Part shown: positions 43,511-55,455 of the stretch, in pieces | How the letters are laid out: each line of letters begins with the position of its first letter | Numbering within the stretch: position 1 is the first letter of the stretch | Assembly (NCBI GenBank): GCA_037043015.1 | Contig: CM073326.1 | Span: 1,550,001-1,614,000 of the forward strand | From: Bryum argenteum | Lineage: Eukaryota > Streptophyta > Bryopsida > Bryales > Bryaceae | Direction of reading: 5' to 3' | Length of the DNA stretch: 64,000 nucleotides | Notes under the pieces: model-generated | Told to the model about the DNA's origin: nothing | Seen by the model: the letters and a program-made list of their open reading frames with translations, nothing else | Databases searched by the model: none | Translations under genes and position numbers: made by a program

Positions 43511-46500
43511 GCCACTCTTATAGTCCAACCTTACTTTCCTACAAATTAGATAATTCTAGTCTTACCAGTTCTTAGGATTAGGAGAACGAATAAATAGGAG
43601 GCAATTACGAGCCTTTGTTGTTAAGTATTAGGATTAGGGTTGAGTGGTAGGAGGGGCTACATTCAGAGCAGATTCTTAAACTTAGAATTTTGTTTTCGTT
43701 AAGTTTTTCATTTTTATTGGGTTGTATGCCACCGGTAACCGAGGCACTGCGCGGTGGACGAGTCTGTCTGGGTAGAAATCCAACCGGAGTACGGACAAAG
43801 CCCGGGCGCAAGTTGGGCCGCTAGCGGTCAAGGCGCTGAACCAGCCGAACACGCGCAGCTTTAATGAGTCATTGCCATTATCCAAGAAGTGTTGTTTTTC
43901 CTTACCCGCCTTCCAACCTCGAGGAGCGCGTCACTTACATAAGTACTTCGCTATTATCTAATCCGCGGTTACCAACATGCATCCTTGCACCATACGCGAA
44001 GCACATATTACAATAGAAGAAGTGGTGAGGAGTGCGCTGCCAAGGTCAGACGTTAGGTCGCTTTCGGTCGCGCTAGAGACAATGGAGTACACAACGAGGA
44101 TGAAGATTTACTAGAAAATTGTCGAGCCAAATATACCGGCGGACGCTGCGACAAAAGAGAGCTGCTGGAGAAGCTCAAGCGTATAAGTTGTATGAAGGTC
44201 TTTTACGTCCCTTGAAAAATTGAGGACGTAGAGATTATTGAGGAGATCTTCTGTGACTCCAAAATTCGGTTGCCTAGATTAGAAATTGAATGTTGGGCCG
44301 GAGTGGTGGCTGTGGTACAACCTAAAATCTTCCAAGCAATGGAATTCCCGATCTTACACATGCAAACATACCAATCTAATGCATTCAACCAAAAGATCAA
44401 CACGCATCTCCATGAACACACCACCCTCATACATACATGCAAAACCTAGTCATTTAAACACTAAGTAGCAAATGCATTCATGCAAGACCTTAACAAGCAA
44501 ATCCGAATCCAACAAACGAATGGTTCTTTTCAGTGGTGAATAACTTACCAATTTGAGAATTTTAATCTATCTCTGCTTACTACTAATCAAAATAGAAAAA
44601 ATGAGAGTTTAGAGGAAGGAGGTTGCTCCTCCGTCTTTGATTGGATCTGAGCGTGCTTGGAAACTCGACAACATACCTCTTGACATGAAACCTGCCGTAG
44701 CTCCCTCGTCCTTGCTTGGAATTTAGCGCGCTTGGAGGTTTTGTAAAGCTTGCTTCACGATCTAACTAGGCGTGAAAACCTCGTGGGCAAACTCACTATG
44801 CTCCGCCAGCAATCGCGCTTCAAAGTTGACCTTCTAGTTGTGCCGCCGCAGCCACGCTTCCCCCTTTGGTACGTCTCTCACCTCCTAGCTACACACACAT
44901 GCTTCCAAAACCGCCATAACTCCCACTACACACCCAAAAACTTAGATCTCCAAAATTTGCAAAAAAAAACTTAACGGCTCTCCAAAAAACACGCGGAGAA
45001 AAGCCAAACTCCCTAGCTGCAATCCATGGAGATTGCTTGGAAAAAAACTACATCCAGCTAGCTTGGACGGATTCTCATCCATCCAAGTTTCATCCAGAGG
45101 GTCAAAAACTCTACCCAAGCACTTAGAACTACTAGGGGGTTAAAATGCGAAATACTATGGCAATTTGGGTACCAACCCTAGTCTAGAATCATTACACACT
45201 CCTAAATACTCCTAACTCACACCATTGAACCTCAAAGTACGCTAAATATTAAATAGTAATGGGAAACTCGCACAACCACTAAAATCCTACCAATGAAGAT
45301 GACTTCTAACCAATATTTTTATAAATATTCAAACAGGCTAGAATTAGGCTAATGCAATGCGAAAAAGCATGCCTAAAAGCCATGCGAAGACATTATCATC
45401 CAAGTATCGAGGGTTCACATCTTCATAGGGAAGATATCTTGATAGTTCGTCAACAACCTTGTTCGAGAGAAGGCGGAGTTCCGGAACGAGGGCTGTAGGA
45501 GAATGACATTGGAGACGGTGTACATCAAAGTTCAGAAGGACTAGACGCTTGCAGCAAGATTTGTGCATCTGGCGTACGAGCAGGACAACTTCCGGATAGA
45601 GTATTGCATCAACGTCAAGGAGCCACGGATGCTCAAGTTCCTTGTGCCGTTGAGATATGTCTTGGAACCACGACACGGATAGAGAAAAGGATGAAGAGTT
45701 GTGGTGTTAGGCTTGCAGAAATTTAAATACCAACACTAGCATAGATGTTACCCGAAGCCAATGTTGTCAATAGATGGCGCGATCAAGTCAGGAGGATAGG
45801 GTCACGGATCGGCATCAGGCGACTACGGCAACATCAACAGTATTTAGAGGCATAGAAAACAGAGAGCATGCACTTCTTCTCTTAGTCGTCTGATTGTATT
45901 CATAGGAACAAAGTTACAGCATTTGCACTCTTATTCTATATTATCAATACAAAGGCTGAAAGCCAGTTCTTCTGTCTACCTAATGTGCGTATTCACTGTT
46001 CACATTCATTCTACTGCTCTATTCTTTTCTACGCTACCTCCTTGTTGCCCGGCCTTGTGCAAATCTTCAGTGTTTGTCGTCAGCCTTTGGTGTTGCTATT
46101 GTTGAGCAACCGGTAATGTCGTCGAGTTATCCTAAGTGATCAGCTGCAGGGCTGTTCTTTGCTGCGACCACTTAACTTCTTCACAATCTCACTCATCTGT
46201 CTGTTTGAAATCCCAAAGAAGTACGCTAAGGCGCCAACGTCGTCTCTAACAGTCGTGTACTCAATGCCCAATGTTACCTTAGGCCTACACTGGCTGACCA
46301 CACCCCGTCCGCCATCAATGAGTTTCCTCCCATGTCCGCAGACATGCGGGACTAGTGTTACCTATCTAAAACCTCTCCTTTCTTAGAAGTTCCATGTTGC
46401 CTTAAAGACAAGATACATTGGTCGACTTGAGTAGGCTCATACAACACTTCTATACTTTGCCCGGCTAACAATGCCACTTTTCCAAGCCTCATTGATGTCA

Positions 46501-46980
46501 CCTTTCCTCAAAGAAGAAGAGATTCCCAACTTTTGTGGAGGTGTTAAGTTTTAATGTATGCTTTTAACAAAGGCAAGGTAGGAAGGCCGGGAGCCTTAAG
46601 GGCCCTAAGTCACTAAATTTACCAATTTTACAAGAGTAACCTTTACGACTTATGAGAGCAAGCTTTAGATTTTTTAAAATTTTCAATAGAAACTTTTGTA
46701 GAAACTTTGAATGTTACAATCTTGCAAATGATAAACATCCGACAGTCAATTTTTGGAACAATGACTATGAATAGGATTGATTATGAGATCTTAGAGTTGG
46801 AAGTCTAAATATAGTACTTTGGTTGACACTCCAGGGAGTGCAGAGAGGTAGAAAAGCACACTTTTGAGATTTCAAGGTTCAAAAACACACAAGGAGATAT
46901 AGGTGTTGAGGTCATTGCCAACTAGAAATGTCGATGGTTTGAGGTGCTCGTCCCTTGTTGCAAAATAATACGGAGTAAAC
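43511..46980. other. Gene-poor region with two short unrecognised ORFs
   Basis: Mixed sequence with no gene I can name. A 110-aa minus-strand ORF at 45676-45344 has a protein-like composition (TALVPELRLLSNKVVDELSRY and YEDVNPRYLDDNVFAWL segments). A second minus-strand stretch at about 46386-46144 (TVRDDVGALAYFFGISNRQM) is also protein-like. Both may be transposon fragments. No splice structure or start context supports a host gene. Confidence 0.4.
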
Positions 46981-46983
46981 TGA

Positions 46984-47497
46984 GGGTCCATTTACACTAT
47001 GGACTATGAAGATTGACCATGGCCTTATAAGCCTTTTGATTGGAGAGTAAAGTGCTCTTGGTCTCATTTGACTTTACACTACCCTGAAAAAAGGAGAATG
47101 ACCACTAACTTCAAGGTCCCCAAAGAATGCTAAATTTTGCATAGTAGATATTGTTTTCATAACCTCCTTGATTATAGTTGAGTCGAAGCAAATACCTCGA
47201 CTCAACTACAATCAAGGAGACCATGAGCTCAAAAATCATGACTGGCTAGTGTTCAATTATTTGAAAAGAAAGGAAGAAAAAGGGGAGGGTAAGAGAGAGA
47301 AAAATGAGGATTATATTAGAAAATTAAGCTTGAACTCCTCTAGGTCCAAGTCCACTTTACACTACAAGAGTGACCAAGCCACTCAAAAATCCATTTTTGA
47401 TTTATCATGTCCACGGCTTTTGGCCAAAAGCCATGACCATGAAAATGATTTTAATTTTCTTGGTCATAGCTCTTTTGTCCACAGTGTAAAGGAACCC
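46984..47497. mobile_element. Tourist-like MITE with central hairpin
   Basis: 514-bp element with terminal inverted repeats: left GGGTCCATTTACACTATGG and right the inverse of GGGTTCCTTTACACTGTGG. They match over about 21 bases with three differences. Three-base target duplications TGA flank it (46981-46983 and 47498-47500). The GGGTYC ends with a 3-bp duplication resemble PIF/Harbinger (Tourist) MITEs. In the centre is a 23-base hairpin (47164-47186 with 47197-47219, loop 10), and a second palindrome GGCTTTTGGCCAAAAGCC sits near 47415. It encodes nothing. Confidence 0.72.
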
Positions 47498-47500
47498 TGA

Positions 47501-49043
47501 TACGGTGGATGTGAAGGTGATCCCAGATTGGCCGGCAGTCGGCAGTTACTGAACTCCACCTCACAACGGAATCTTTGTATTTTAGTGCTACGAGCGTTTC
47601 TAGGAGCCGCCATCAGCCAATGGGATTTTTGCTTCAAAATCCCTGGAATTTTCTATTTGGATCCCCCATGCCCGTTCTTGATAATTTTGAATTCAAATTT
47701 GAGGTCTGCAACCCCAAATTATCTTGGAGAGCCTTCTCCTTGGAATTTAAAGCCTACATTAGAAGGCAATTTACCCATCCCCTCCCTGGCTGCCGAAAAA
47801 CGCTCGTGACACCAAAATACAGAGATCCCTCACAACGTGTCACATACAGTGGCGGGAAAGTATCGCTTACGAACAGCTCGGATGAGAAGAGCCAAGATAC
47901 ATCTACAACCATCGTAGATGCTCTCGAACTTCATCCTTCGCGACGAACTCTCTCGTACCAGAAGTTCCCGCGCTCCGTGCTCATCCGACGAATTTTGAGT
48001 TTTCCGACCCACCCAGTGACACCGTCGATGCCATGTGTTTCCGCCTGAGACGGCCGTCGGATTTTCTTACCCCGGCTGCGTCGCATCTACAGCGTTCGTC
48101 CTCCCGCCTCTGGATGAATGTGTTTTGTGCGTTGCTCGAACCCTTCCGGCCAGAGCCGGAGCACTGCCGGGAAAGGGCTTGCCAATCCGCGCGCTCATCG
48201 AACTCATCTCGCAAATCGTGCATCGGCACTTGACCAACGCGGTTCCAATCGGTTTCGGAGCGCCCCCATGTGGCAGTCTCCGCGTTGTCGGCTGGAATTG
48301 GGCGACGAGTTTTTCGACTGTTTGCAGCTCCATTGTTTTCAAATGGAGCCAGCCAGTCCGGGTGTGGAATCGTCGCCACCTCCTGGGCCCTGCATCATGG
48401 TTGCCCTGTTTGGATCCCCTTTGCCGAATCACACCCGGGCTAGATATTGAATTCTCGACATTTGCGTTGTTTATCCATACGTCCCCCCCTCCCTCCCCTC
48501 TGTTTCTGGCGTCCTGCCCTCGCTGAGGTTTTTGGTTTTAATGGTTTCGAGGTTTCTGGTCGTGGATCCTATCGTGAGAGGGCTTGTGTGGTGCATGTAT
48601 GTGTGTCTGCGTTCTTGAAAATCCACCGTGCTTGCGAGCTTGTGGCGCCCCCTTTTGTCAATTGAGCCTCCGAAGATTTATAGGGATTAGTGATTGCTTC
48701 TTTTGTAGATCTGTAGTTGTAGTGCAGCGATTGAGTTCTCGCAGGTGCCATTATTGTGAATCATCGGTGATAGTTAAAAGCTCGTCAGTGCGTAAATGAG
48801 CGTTTGACAGCTTTGGAAAGGGAGGGAAGGTCGCGTTTTTATAATTCCAGGAAGGAAGTGATCAAATCTCTGTGCTGGCTTGATAGCTCTGGGTTTTGCG
48901 CGAATGAAGATCGTCTCGCCACGAGGTTTTGAGGGTCTAGGATCTGTGATTTAGCATGATTTTCCCCTACATTGTGAAGTGTTCTCTTGAATGAAGCCAG
49001 TGCAATGTGGAGGAAGTGTGTTGGGCGAGCTCAGTAGACGACG
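47501..49043 (+). promoter_or_regulatory. Upstream region and likely 5' UTR of the SLBP gene
   Basis: GC content rises from about 48000 and CpG is frequent, as in a plant promoter/5' UTR. Overlapping ORFs here (47575-48526) lack family resemblance and occur in several frames, so I treat them as non-coding. A 5' UTR intron is possible. Confidence 0.35.
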
Positions 49044-51437
49044 ATGATCGATTCAGAGCCCGCCTCGTTCCAGTCTCCGAAGAGAGGTGGGGCAGCAGAA
49101 TCACACCATTCACTATCCTACATCCCGGTATACTCGTCCGATGAAGAAGATGACAGCAGAGACAGGCAATCACATTGGAAGCGCATCAAGACGCGCTCGG
49201 ATGACAACCATACCAACAGCAGTGGCCGTAGCCTCATCAAGTGGACGGACCCGCGAGACCATCAGGAGGCGTCTCCGGTGAGGAGGCCGCTGCAGGCGCT
49301 GCGGGGCCGAATCCCCTCACCAAAGAAGAGTGTGGGGAGCAATAATCCTCCAGGGCACAGAATGATAGTGTTGAAGAGCCGACTGCATGAGGGAGGCCAT
49401 GATGTGGCCCATGGTGGGACCAACAAGGACATTGATGCTGCGGGGCAAGCGAGCAAGCGCAAATTCGAGTCCGACCATGGCATGATCTCCATGAACATCG
49501 ATATGTACGAGAGCGGTAGGACCATGGCAAGAAGGCACATGCCTGTGGAGCGAGCCGGGTACGAGGTTAGGGTTAGAGAAGAAGGAGAGTATTATGACGA
49601 CGGCGACACTAGCCTTTTCTTAGAAGATCCCCACCTGTCCAGGCCGAAGATCACTGTGGACTTGCGGGAGGCTTTGAATCGTAGAACTCGTGGCGGTGTG
49701 AGTAGCAGGGAGAATATCGACAACGATGAGGAAGGGTTTGCTTCAAACTCGAAAGTCGATGTGAAAGTGCGCCTTCGCAGAGTGGACTTTGATCTGAGTT
49801 TCAAGGGCGCTGCAACTGCTGCTGCTCCTCCTCCCGAGAGTAGGAAGAAGATACTTCCCCTACGTCCTTCTGCTGCCGATAGGTTTCCGAGGATTGCAAG
49901 CGCCGCCTCGGTTGGAGGAAACAGCAAGGGTATGAGTGAGCGAGACAGCGAGGCAGAGAGGCGGCGAGAGCGCTGGGCGGAGAAAGAGCGAGATTTTGAG
50001 CGTGATTTGCAAGAGGAGATGCAGAAGCAAGAATTGCTGAAACAACAACAACAACAACAACAGCAACAACAGACTATGGCCACCAAACCCAAGTCCGTGC
50101 CGGTTCTGGATTACAGCCATAAATTCACTGTTGCAAAAGCTCCGCTCGGTAAGTAATTTGCTTTTTTCTTCTTTCACCTCATTTTGTTTCTTCTCCACCA
50201 TCGTAGAATGGCGTGGTGTTGCACAGACACGATTCATTGTGGTGATGAGGGTTTGGTGGCACTATTTACGGCATCCTTTCGCCGTCGTCAATGTGGGCAA
50301 TCTGCAGACGTCGTCTGTGGCCTGCCTCGCAAGACCCAGATTTAGTATTTCACATGCTCAGTTTGAGAGCCTTCTGTTCCAATTTGCAGCAGCCTAAAGA
50401 CCCGGTATTGGGTTCTACACGCTGGTGTGTTTACATGCCGATGGAACCCAAGACCTAGTTTTGGTTTTGTTTTGGAGCTTCGATCCGAATGTCGGTGGGG
50501 AATCATGCGTTTGTTTGCAATGGAAGGCGTGTCAATGTAGAGGATAGCATGAGGCATTTTGCATGTCAGTTTTGGGACTTTGAATCGAAAAGCCCTCAAT
50601 ACCTTCTGCGTGAGCTCTGGGTTCAGCATGACCGTTCCCTCGCCAAGGATTGCACCCAGCATCTAATCTTGGGAGCCTTATCTGATAACTCGAGAGGGAG
50701 GATCTTTAGTTGTTCTCCTGAAGCTTACACCTCAAAAGAAAGATCATACTTACTTGGGGCATCCCTGATACAATGCGTGATCTCTTTGATTTGTTGGTCA
50801 GTATTAGGATTACCGGGGAATCAGAATGTTCAGAATAACAAACCAGGGTTGTGCGCGACGGTCCTCTTGTTCGCAGGTGTACCTGTGAAACCTGTTGAGT
50901 CGGATCCTCATCGACTCTGCCAACGGCAGAAACAAATTGATTATGGAAAGAATACGCTGGGTTACGAAAGATACACTGAGATGGTTCCAAGGTAATGACA
51001 ATCTTCACTCAGTGTGTGAGAAATTCTTCGGTGAGAGCAGCTGTTCCATTTCCATGAATGATAATTGTTGGACTTAAGCTCCTGGACTTGACTGGTGTTG
51101 GTTTCACCATGAGTTAACAATCTCAAATAACATTTTTTTTTGAAAATATTGTAGGTACCAACGAACCAAAGCGCACCCTCGAACACCTGACATAAGACAG
51201 GTGTGCAGTAAACGAAGCTGGGATGGCCAGATTCGGAAATGGCGCCGTTTGTTACACGAATACGATCCTCCCAAGGAGGACGATGATGAGGACCCTGACC
51301 AGATGTTCGTCTCTACGAGGGAGCACGATGGTATCAGGCAGTCAGCGGTATCAGACGATTGTATGCTTGACGTGCAATCCGAGTTGGTCGACGCAGACTT
51401 GAAGATTTATGATGGCTGGTCTGACGAGGAATGCTAG
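49044..51437 (+). CDS. Histone RNA hairpin-binding protein (SLBP-like)
   Basis: Three exons, 49044-50148, 50877-50991 and 51155-51437, with GT-AG introns and matching phases, giving 500 aa. Residues 1-368 are a charged, low-complexity N-terminus with a Glu/Arg-rich helix near 310-340 and a run of about ten Gln near 345. The RNA-binding domain spans about residues 381-446 across all three exons: [23 protein letters not shown], then HPRTP, then [21 protein letters not shown]. These match the SLBP signature (RQKQI.YGKNT..Y.RY...VPR, HP.TP, RSWD.QI..W...LH..DPP). SLBP binds the 3' stem-loop of replication-dependent histone mRNAs for processing and translation. The TPNK loop of animal proteins reads TPDI here, but the phosphorylatable Thr (417) is kept. 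An acidic tail follows (DDDEDPD, EDGWSDEE-like). Start choice rests on the first in-frame ATG. Confidence 0.9.
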
Positions 51438-52218
51438 GCGTGACTTCGCCATCCCGCGCAAGGGGCCTCACGAAAATTTGCACGCGGAAGATTTTGCTGC
51501 TTGTGTAGTGGGAGGAGCTAGTTGCTACGACGTGATGACTCTTCCTCCGCTGCATACTTTCTTAAGAAGAGTGATGAACGATCGTCATGAAGCTCGAACT
51601 TCAAACAAGTGTGTTGAAAGCATGACGACGTTAAAGCTTATTTCTTGAAGACAATATGCCCGCTCTGAACATTGTAGTAGTCAGATCACACCTCGGTAAC
51701 AGCTAGCTGCAGTTTCTAGAAGTTCGGTTGGACTGCCAGAATCCACCTGTTCTCTTCGAAGTTGGCCAAAGGAGAGCAGACTCTGCAGGCTCTTCGTCGC
51801 TTTGGGTCGCATGCAGGGAATAGCAATGATATGGCCATACGACACTCACCTCGTGGTCTCACTTAACATGTATAGGTGCTTTCGTGGGCTGCCCTTGTAT
51901 GTAATAAAAGAGAATCCCAGTTTTGGTGAACAGGTGTTAGTGGAGTGCAGAACTGCTGCAACTTTTTTCTGGGTTTGGAAAGCTCTCTCGCATATCATCA
52001 GAGATTGTATTTCAATTCCCTAAGACTGAACCCCTCCGCTCCGACACTTTTACAGAACCGGTTATCTCAAATGACGATCTCTACAAGTATGGATGTCGTG
52101 AAAGAAAAATGAGGGTTGTCAATGTCACATTCTGGAAGGTGGCTTCCAGTAAACGTCTGGGGGCCTCTGGGAGCTGCATATCCTGTTCCTCAACTATACC
52201 TCATCTTAATCCCCATCT
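51438..52218. other. 3' flank of SLBP and intergenic sequence
   Basis: Presumed 3' UTR of SLBP followed by intergenic sequence. No further gene or repeat is seen. Confidence 0.5.
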
Positions 52219-52588
52219 TTAACCCTTAAACGCCCTTGGGGTCTAAAACGGGCAGCCCAAAATTGGATCACAGCATCTTTTGGACTTGGGCATCATGAAT
52301 AGTGCACTTTTCGAACTTGGGCACCATGAATGAACCAATCAATGATGAGCTTGCAACCTCCTACAAGGTTATGTACCACCCCAACCTACCTACCACAATC
52401 CTTTCAAACCATAAAATCATACATACAAATTGTGATTTGAATTGTAAAATTTCACTTTTTGAATGCATCATAAGACGGTGACCAGTTTGACATCAAAATA
52501 TAAGTGAGAAGTTGATTACAGTGAGAGCTATAGGGAAGATTCTGTTGGAATCAGGCCCCTCGGGCTTGCTTGGGCGTTTAAGGGTTAA
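52219..52588. mobile_element. TTAA-flanked TIR element, copy 2
   Basis: TTAA|CCCTTAAACGCCC on the left and GGGCGTTTAAGGG|TTAA on the right: a perfect 13-base inverted repeat with TTAA at both edges, 362 bp between. It is non-coding, hence MITE-like. Confidence 0.78.
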
Positions 52589-53360
52589 TCCCTCGAGTCA
52601 AGTGAGGCGCAAAACAGGTCGTTTTCCTCCGGTCTTTGCATGGGTTTCCATGTACTCAATTTTGATACCCATTGTATTTTACTGTACATTGTACTGTACA
52701 TTGTATGACCATTCATGCTACAATAATGCCCATATTCAAACCCTCGAAACCCAAAACTGTGGTCGAGGGAGTTTTAATTTGCTCTAAGTAATGGCATTTC
52801 TCATTTATTATGAAAATCTGCCCAATACCAATTAAAGTGCCAAAATCTGCCCAATACCGAATAAATTGCAGAAAAGTAAAATATCATTAGAAATAGGCAC
52901 TCACGCACGTGTTTACTTGTTTGGATTTTCATTCAACAATTTTCCACATGCCTTCATTATATCCCCATGTGAAAAAATTAGCTTACTGTAGGTTCCACAG
53001 ATCCTACGAGGGTGAAGTTATCTGTGTGAGCAATTTGTATACAAGTTAGGGCAATTGAGTAGAAGGTTGAATTAGTTGAGATCATTGATTCTGGACTCTG
53101 TACAATTTGTTGTGAAATTTTGAAGATGGACTTGTAGGTGCTTATGAAATAGAATGTTCACTATGAGTACATTGAAAATGTAAAGAGCCACGTGTGCATT
53201 CTTCTTCTATGCTATGATAAGCTTGCCAATTTACACACGTGCATATATGTTATCCCAAGATGTCCTAAAATTTTGACATGTTGGAGGAATGGCTGAATCT
53301 TTGAAGAGCCATTATTCGTTCACTTGATGTTTGTTACTGAAGAATTTATAGGGTTGGAGC
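52589..53360. other. Intergenic sequence between two TTAA elements
   Basis: AT-rich. Contains short tandem duplications (ACTGTACATTGT twice near 52680, ATCTGCCCAATACC twice near 52817-52857). No gene is seen. Confidence 0.5.
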
Positions 53361-53795
53361 TTAACCCTTAAGCGCCCACAGTGTCGTTTTTCGACATTCT
53401 GGATGTGAGGCTCCGTCTTTGGTGCACAACCCCGCTTTCATCCCATCGATTTTTCATCCGCCATTTTTTTTGCTCAACTCCTCGGTGGGTTTACTCTACT
53501 CCCTCCTTGGATAAATAGTAAAAACCTTGATCCTCAATTTGTGAGAGTGGGCGAAAGAGATTTTTCATGAAAGTTTTGGTGGTGTGATCTTCACCCCTTT
53601 TTTGCATGGATCTTGAAATCCATACCTCCAAGTGGCATGCAACTTGGAGGTCATACTAATTGCCATGCTCCAAAGAAGATCCTATGGTTGGATTTTCCAT
53701 TTTCATCTTTTATTTGTTTTTACGCAGTTTTGAAAAAATCAGCATTATTACCAATTGTTAGGAGCTTTACCCCCCCTTGGGCGTTTAGGGGTTAA
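53361..53795. mobile_element. TTAA-flanked TIR element, copy 3
   Basis: TTAA|CCCTTAAGCGCCC on the left and GGGCGTTTAGGGG|TTAA on the right, 427 bp between. The left end continues CACAGTGTCGTTTTTCGACA, a hairpin that also occurs at the right end of copy 1 in the opposite orientation, so these two share about 45 terminal bases. Confidence 0.75.
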
Positions 53796-54849
53796 TTCAT
53801 GTCTTGGTTTTAGTAGTGAAAATTACAAATCCATTCAAGATTGTATGAATTTATGTACGCATCAGAGTGAAAACATACTATATTATGGGGATTTAAGACA
53901 TAGGGTGCATTATGCTTGATAATTGCAAACCAATTATTTGGGTCATATTTACCTTTTTATGATTTGTTATTCATATATGAGTGATCTTGGGATGAAGGCC
54001 AACTTCTTTTTAGTTACAGAATTTTTGGTTGAGATTATTTTGTTATCACATTTCCAATTATGTTCTTCCATTTTAGAGACTCAACAAATGCATGGGCCTT
54101 TAGGACTTGTATCTCCTTTATCCACCCTTGGATCTCAACTTAGTTTTAGAAATTGGATTTGAATTTAAGTGTACTTTTTGTGGTAGAAAGCTCAATAAAA
54201 TCCAAGGTCTTTCAAACACATGGCATGCATCATTGTGCAAATGGTTTTGTTGTGAACTATGTTTCCTTAATAAGATTTCAGGCTATTCTAACCATTGCTA
54301 GGCTATAATTTGAGCGAAGAAAATCTCTTAGCGATTTGTTTTTGTGCAAGAGAATTTTTGAGATAGAAGCGAACAACTTAGTTGTTGGTGGCATTGCCAC
54401 TTTGAAGTGAAAACGATGGATTTCACAATCTATACTTAGGTACCAATATATTATGATCTTGAAATTTATGGGGCCTTTTGATTTTAAATTAGATGACGGA
54501 CATGATATAGAATCACTATGCACCCTTTATCATCACACTTTGGGTACTCAAAATGCATGTGATATTGAAGAGACATGTAGTGTAATTTCGATATATGAGA
54601 TAAAGGAACCGAATAGTGCAAGTTGTATAGCAAGGCCACTTATGTATCCTCAAGATTTTTATGCATGCGTGTTTAAGCACTATCGATTACAATCGCCATC
54701 CGCAAGTATGTATTAGAAAAGGATGTTTTTCGCTTCTCCGAACTATAGAAGCTTCATTGGTAATAGCTTTGAATTGTAAATTTGTTGATCAACTTCAAGA
54801 AATTCTCAATTGCCACATCCTCGTTTGGTGTTCTTTGTTACTTGTACCA
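53796..54849. other. Intergenic sequence left of the MULE
   Basis: AT-rich sequence with short ORFs only; nothing recognisable. Confidence 0.5.
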
Positions 54850-54869
54850 GCTTGGCAGTCAAGGTGGTG

Positions 54870-54935
54870 TCGGTGTGTGCGGTGAGCAGTGAGTGGTGAG
54901 CGGTGAGCAGATTTTCACGAGCAAAGGGCTGATTT
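54870..54935 (+). repeat. Left subterminal iterons of the MULE
   Basis: Repeats of GGTGAGCAG/GAGTGGTGAG followed by ATTTTCACGAGC. The matching set at the right end (61848-61925) is inverted. They are candidate transposase-binding sites. Confidence 0.65.
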
Positions 54936-55279
54936 TTAAGAGCAATGATTAGATTTTTGAGTGGAAATTAAGCAAAGTACATCGAAATCATCAATCTAGA
55001 AGGCGACGACCATAGGGTCGGGGGTTCATTGCATAAACCCGTGACCGTGTGAATAAGTTATCGTTTGTGGCCGTAGAGGTGGTTGCCGATGAACTGGAAT
55101 GGTATGGCTCGTCCTCACTTCACGCGGGGGCGAGTGCACTATGCATGCGGGGGCGCTATCCACACACGGGCGCGCCCGCCATGCTAGACATGGTGCGCCG
55201 TGGCATGCAAGGAGGGTGTGCAAGGGATAAGCTACCCGTGACGGGGTTATGCTTTTGACGGTGACATTAGTCGTTAGAG

Positions 55280-55455
55280 CGAGGGTAGAAGTTGAACAGA
55301 GTGAGGGTGAGAGTCAGCAAGGGTGAACAGAGTGAGAGTGAGAAAGGGTGAACAGAGTGAGACTGTGAGAGTGAGCGAGGGTGAACAAAGTGAGAGTGAG
55401 AGAAGGTGAACAGAGTGAGAGTGAACAAGGGTGAACAGAGTGACAATGAGCTAGA
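55280..55455 (+). repeat. Tandem repeat of about 22-26 bases
   Basis: About six imperfect copies built on GGGTGAACAGAGTGAGAGTGAG lie inside the MULE left arm, between its end and the transposase remnant. Confidence 0.8.

Noticed and set aside
47575..48526. Overlapping plus-strand ORFs of 157-163 aa upstream of SLBP
   Set aside because: GC-rich sequence open in several frames, no domain, no splice link to the gene; more likely promoter and 5' UTR.
49237..50237. Minus-strand ORFs with Cys or Leu runs opposite SLBP exon 1
   Set aside because: Antisense of the Gln run and of charged codons; the plus-strand gene explains the region.
55021..55060. tRNA-like GGGTTCATTGCATAAACCC stem
   Set aside because: No acceptor or anticodon arm at the right spacing; no tRNA gene could be folded anywhere in the window by eye.
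55280..55455. CRISPR-like spaced repeats
   Set aside because: An ordinary imperfect tandem repeat in plant DNA; no unique spacers of constant length.
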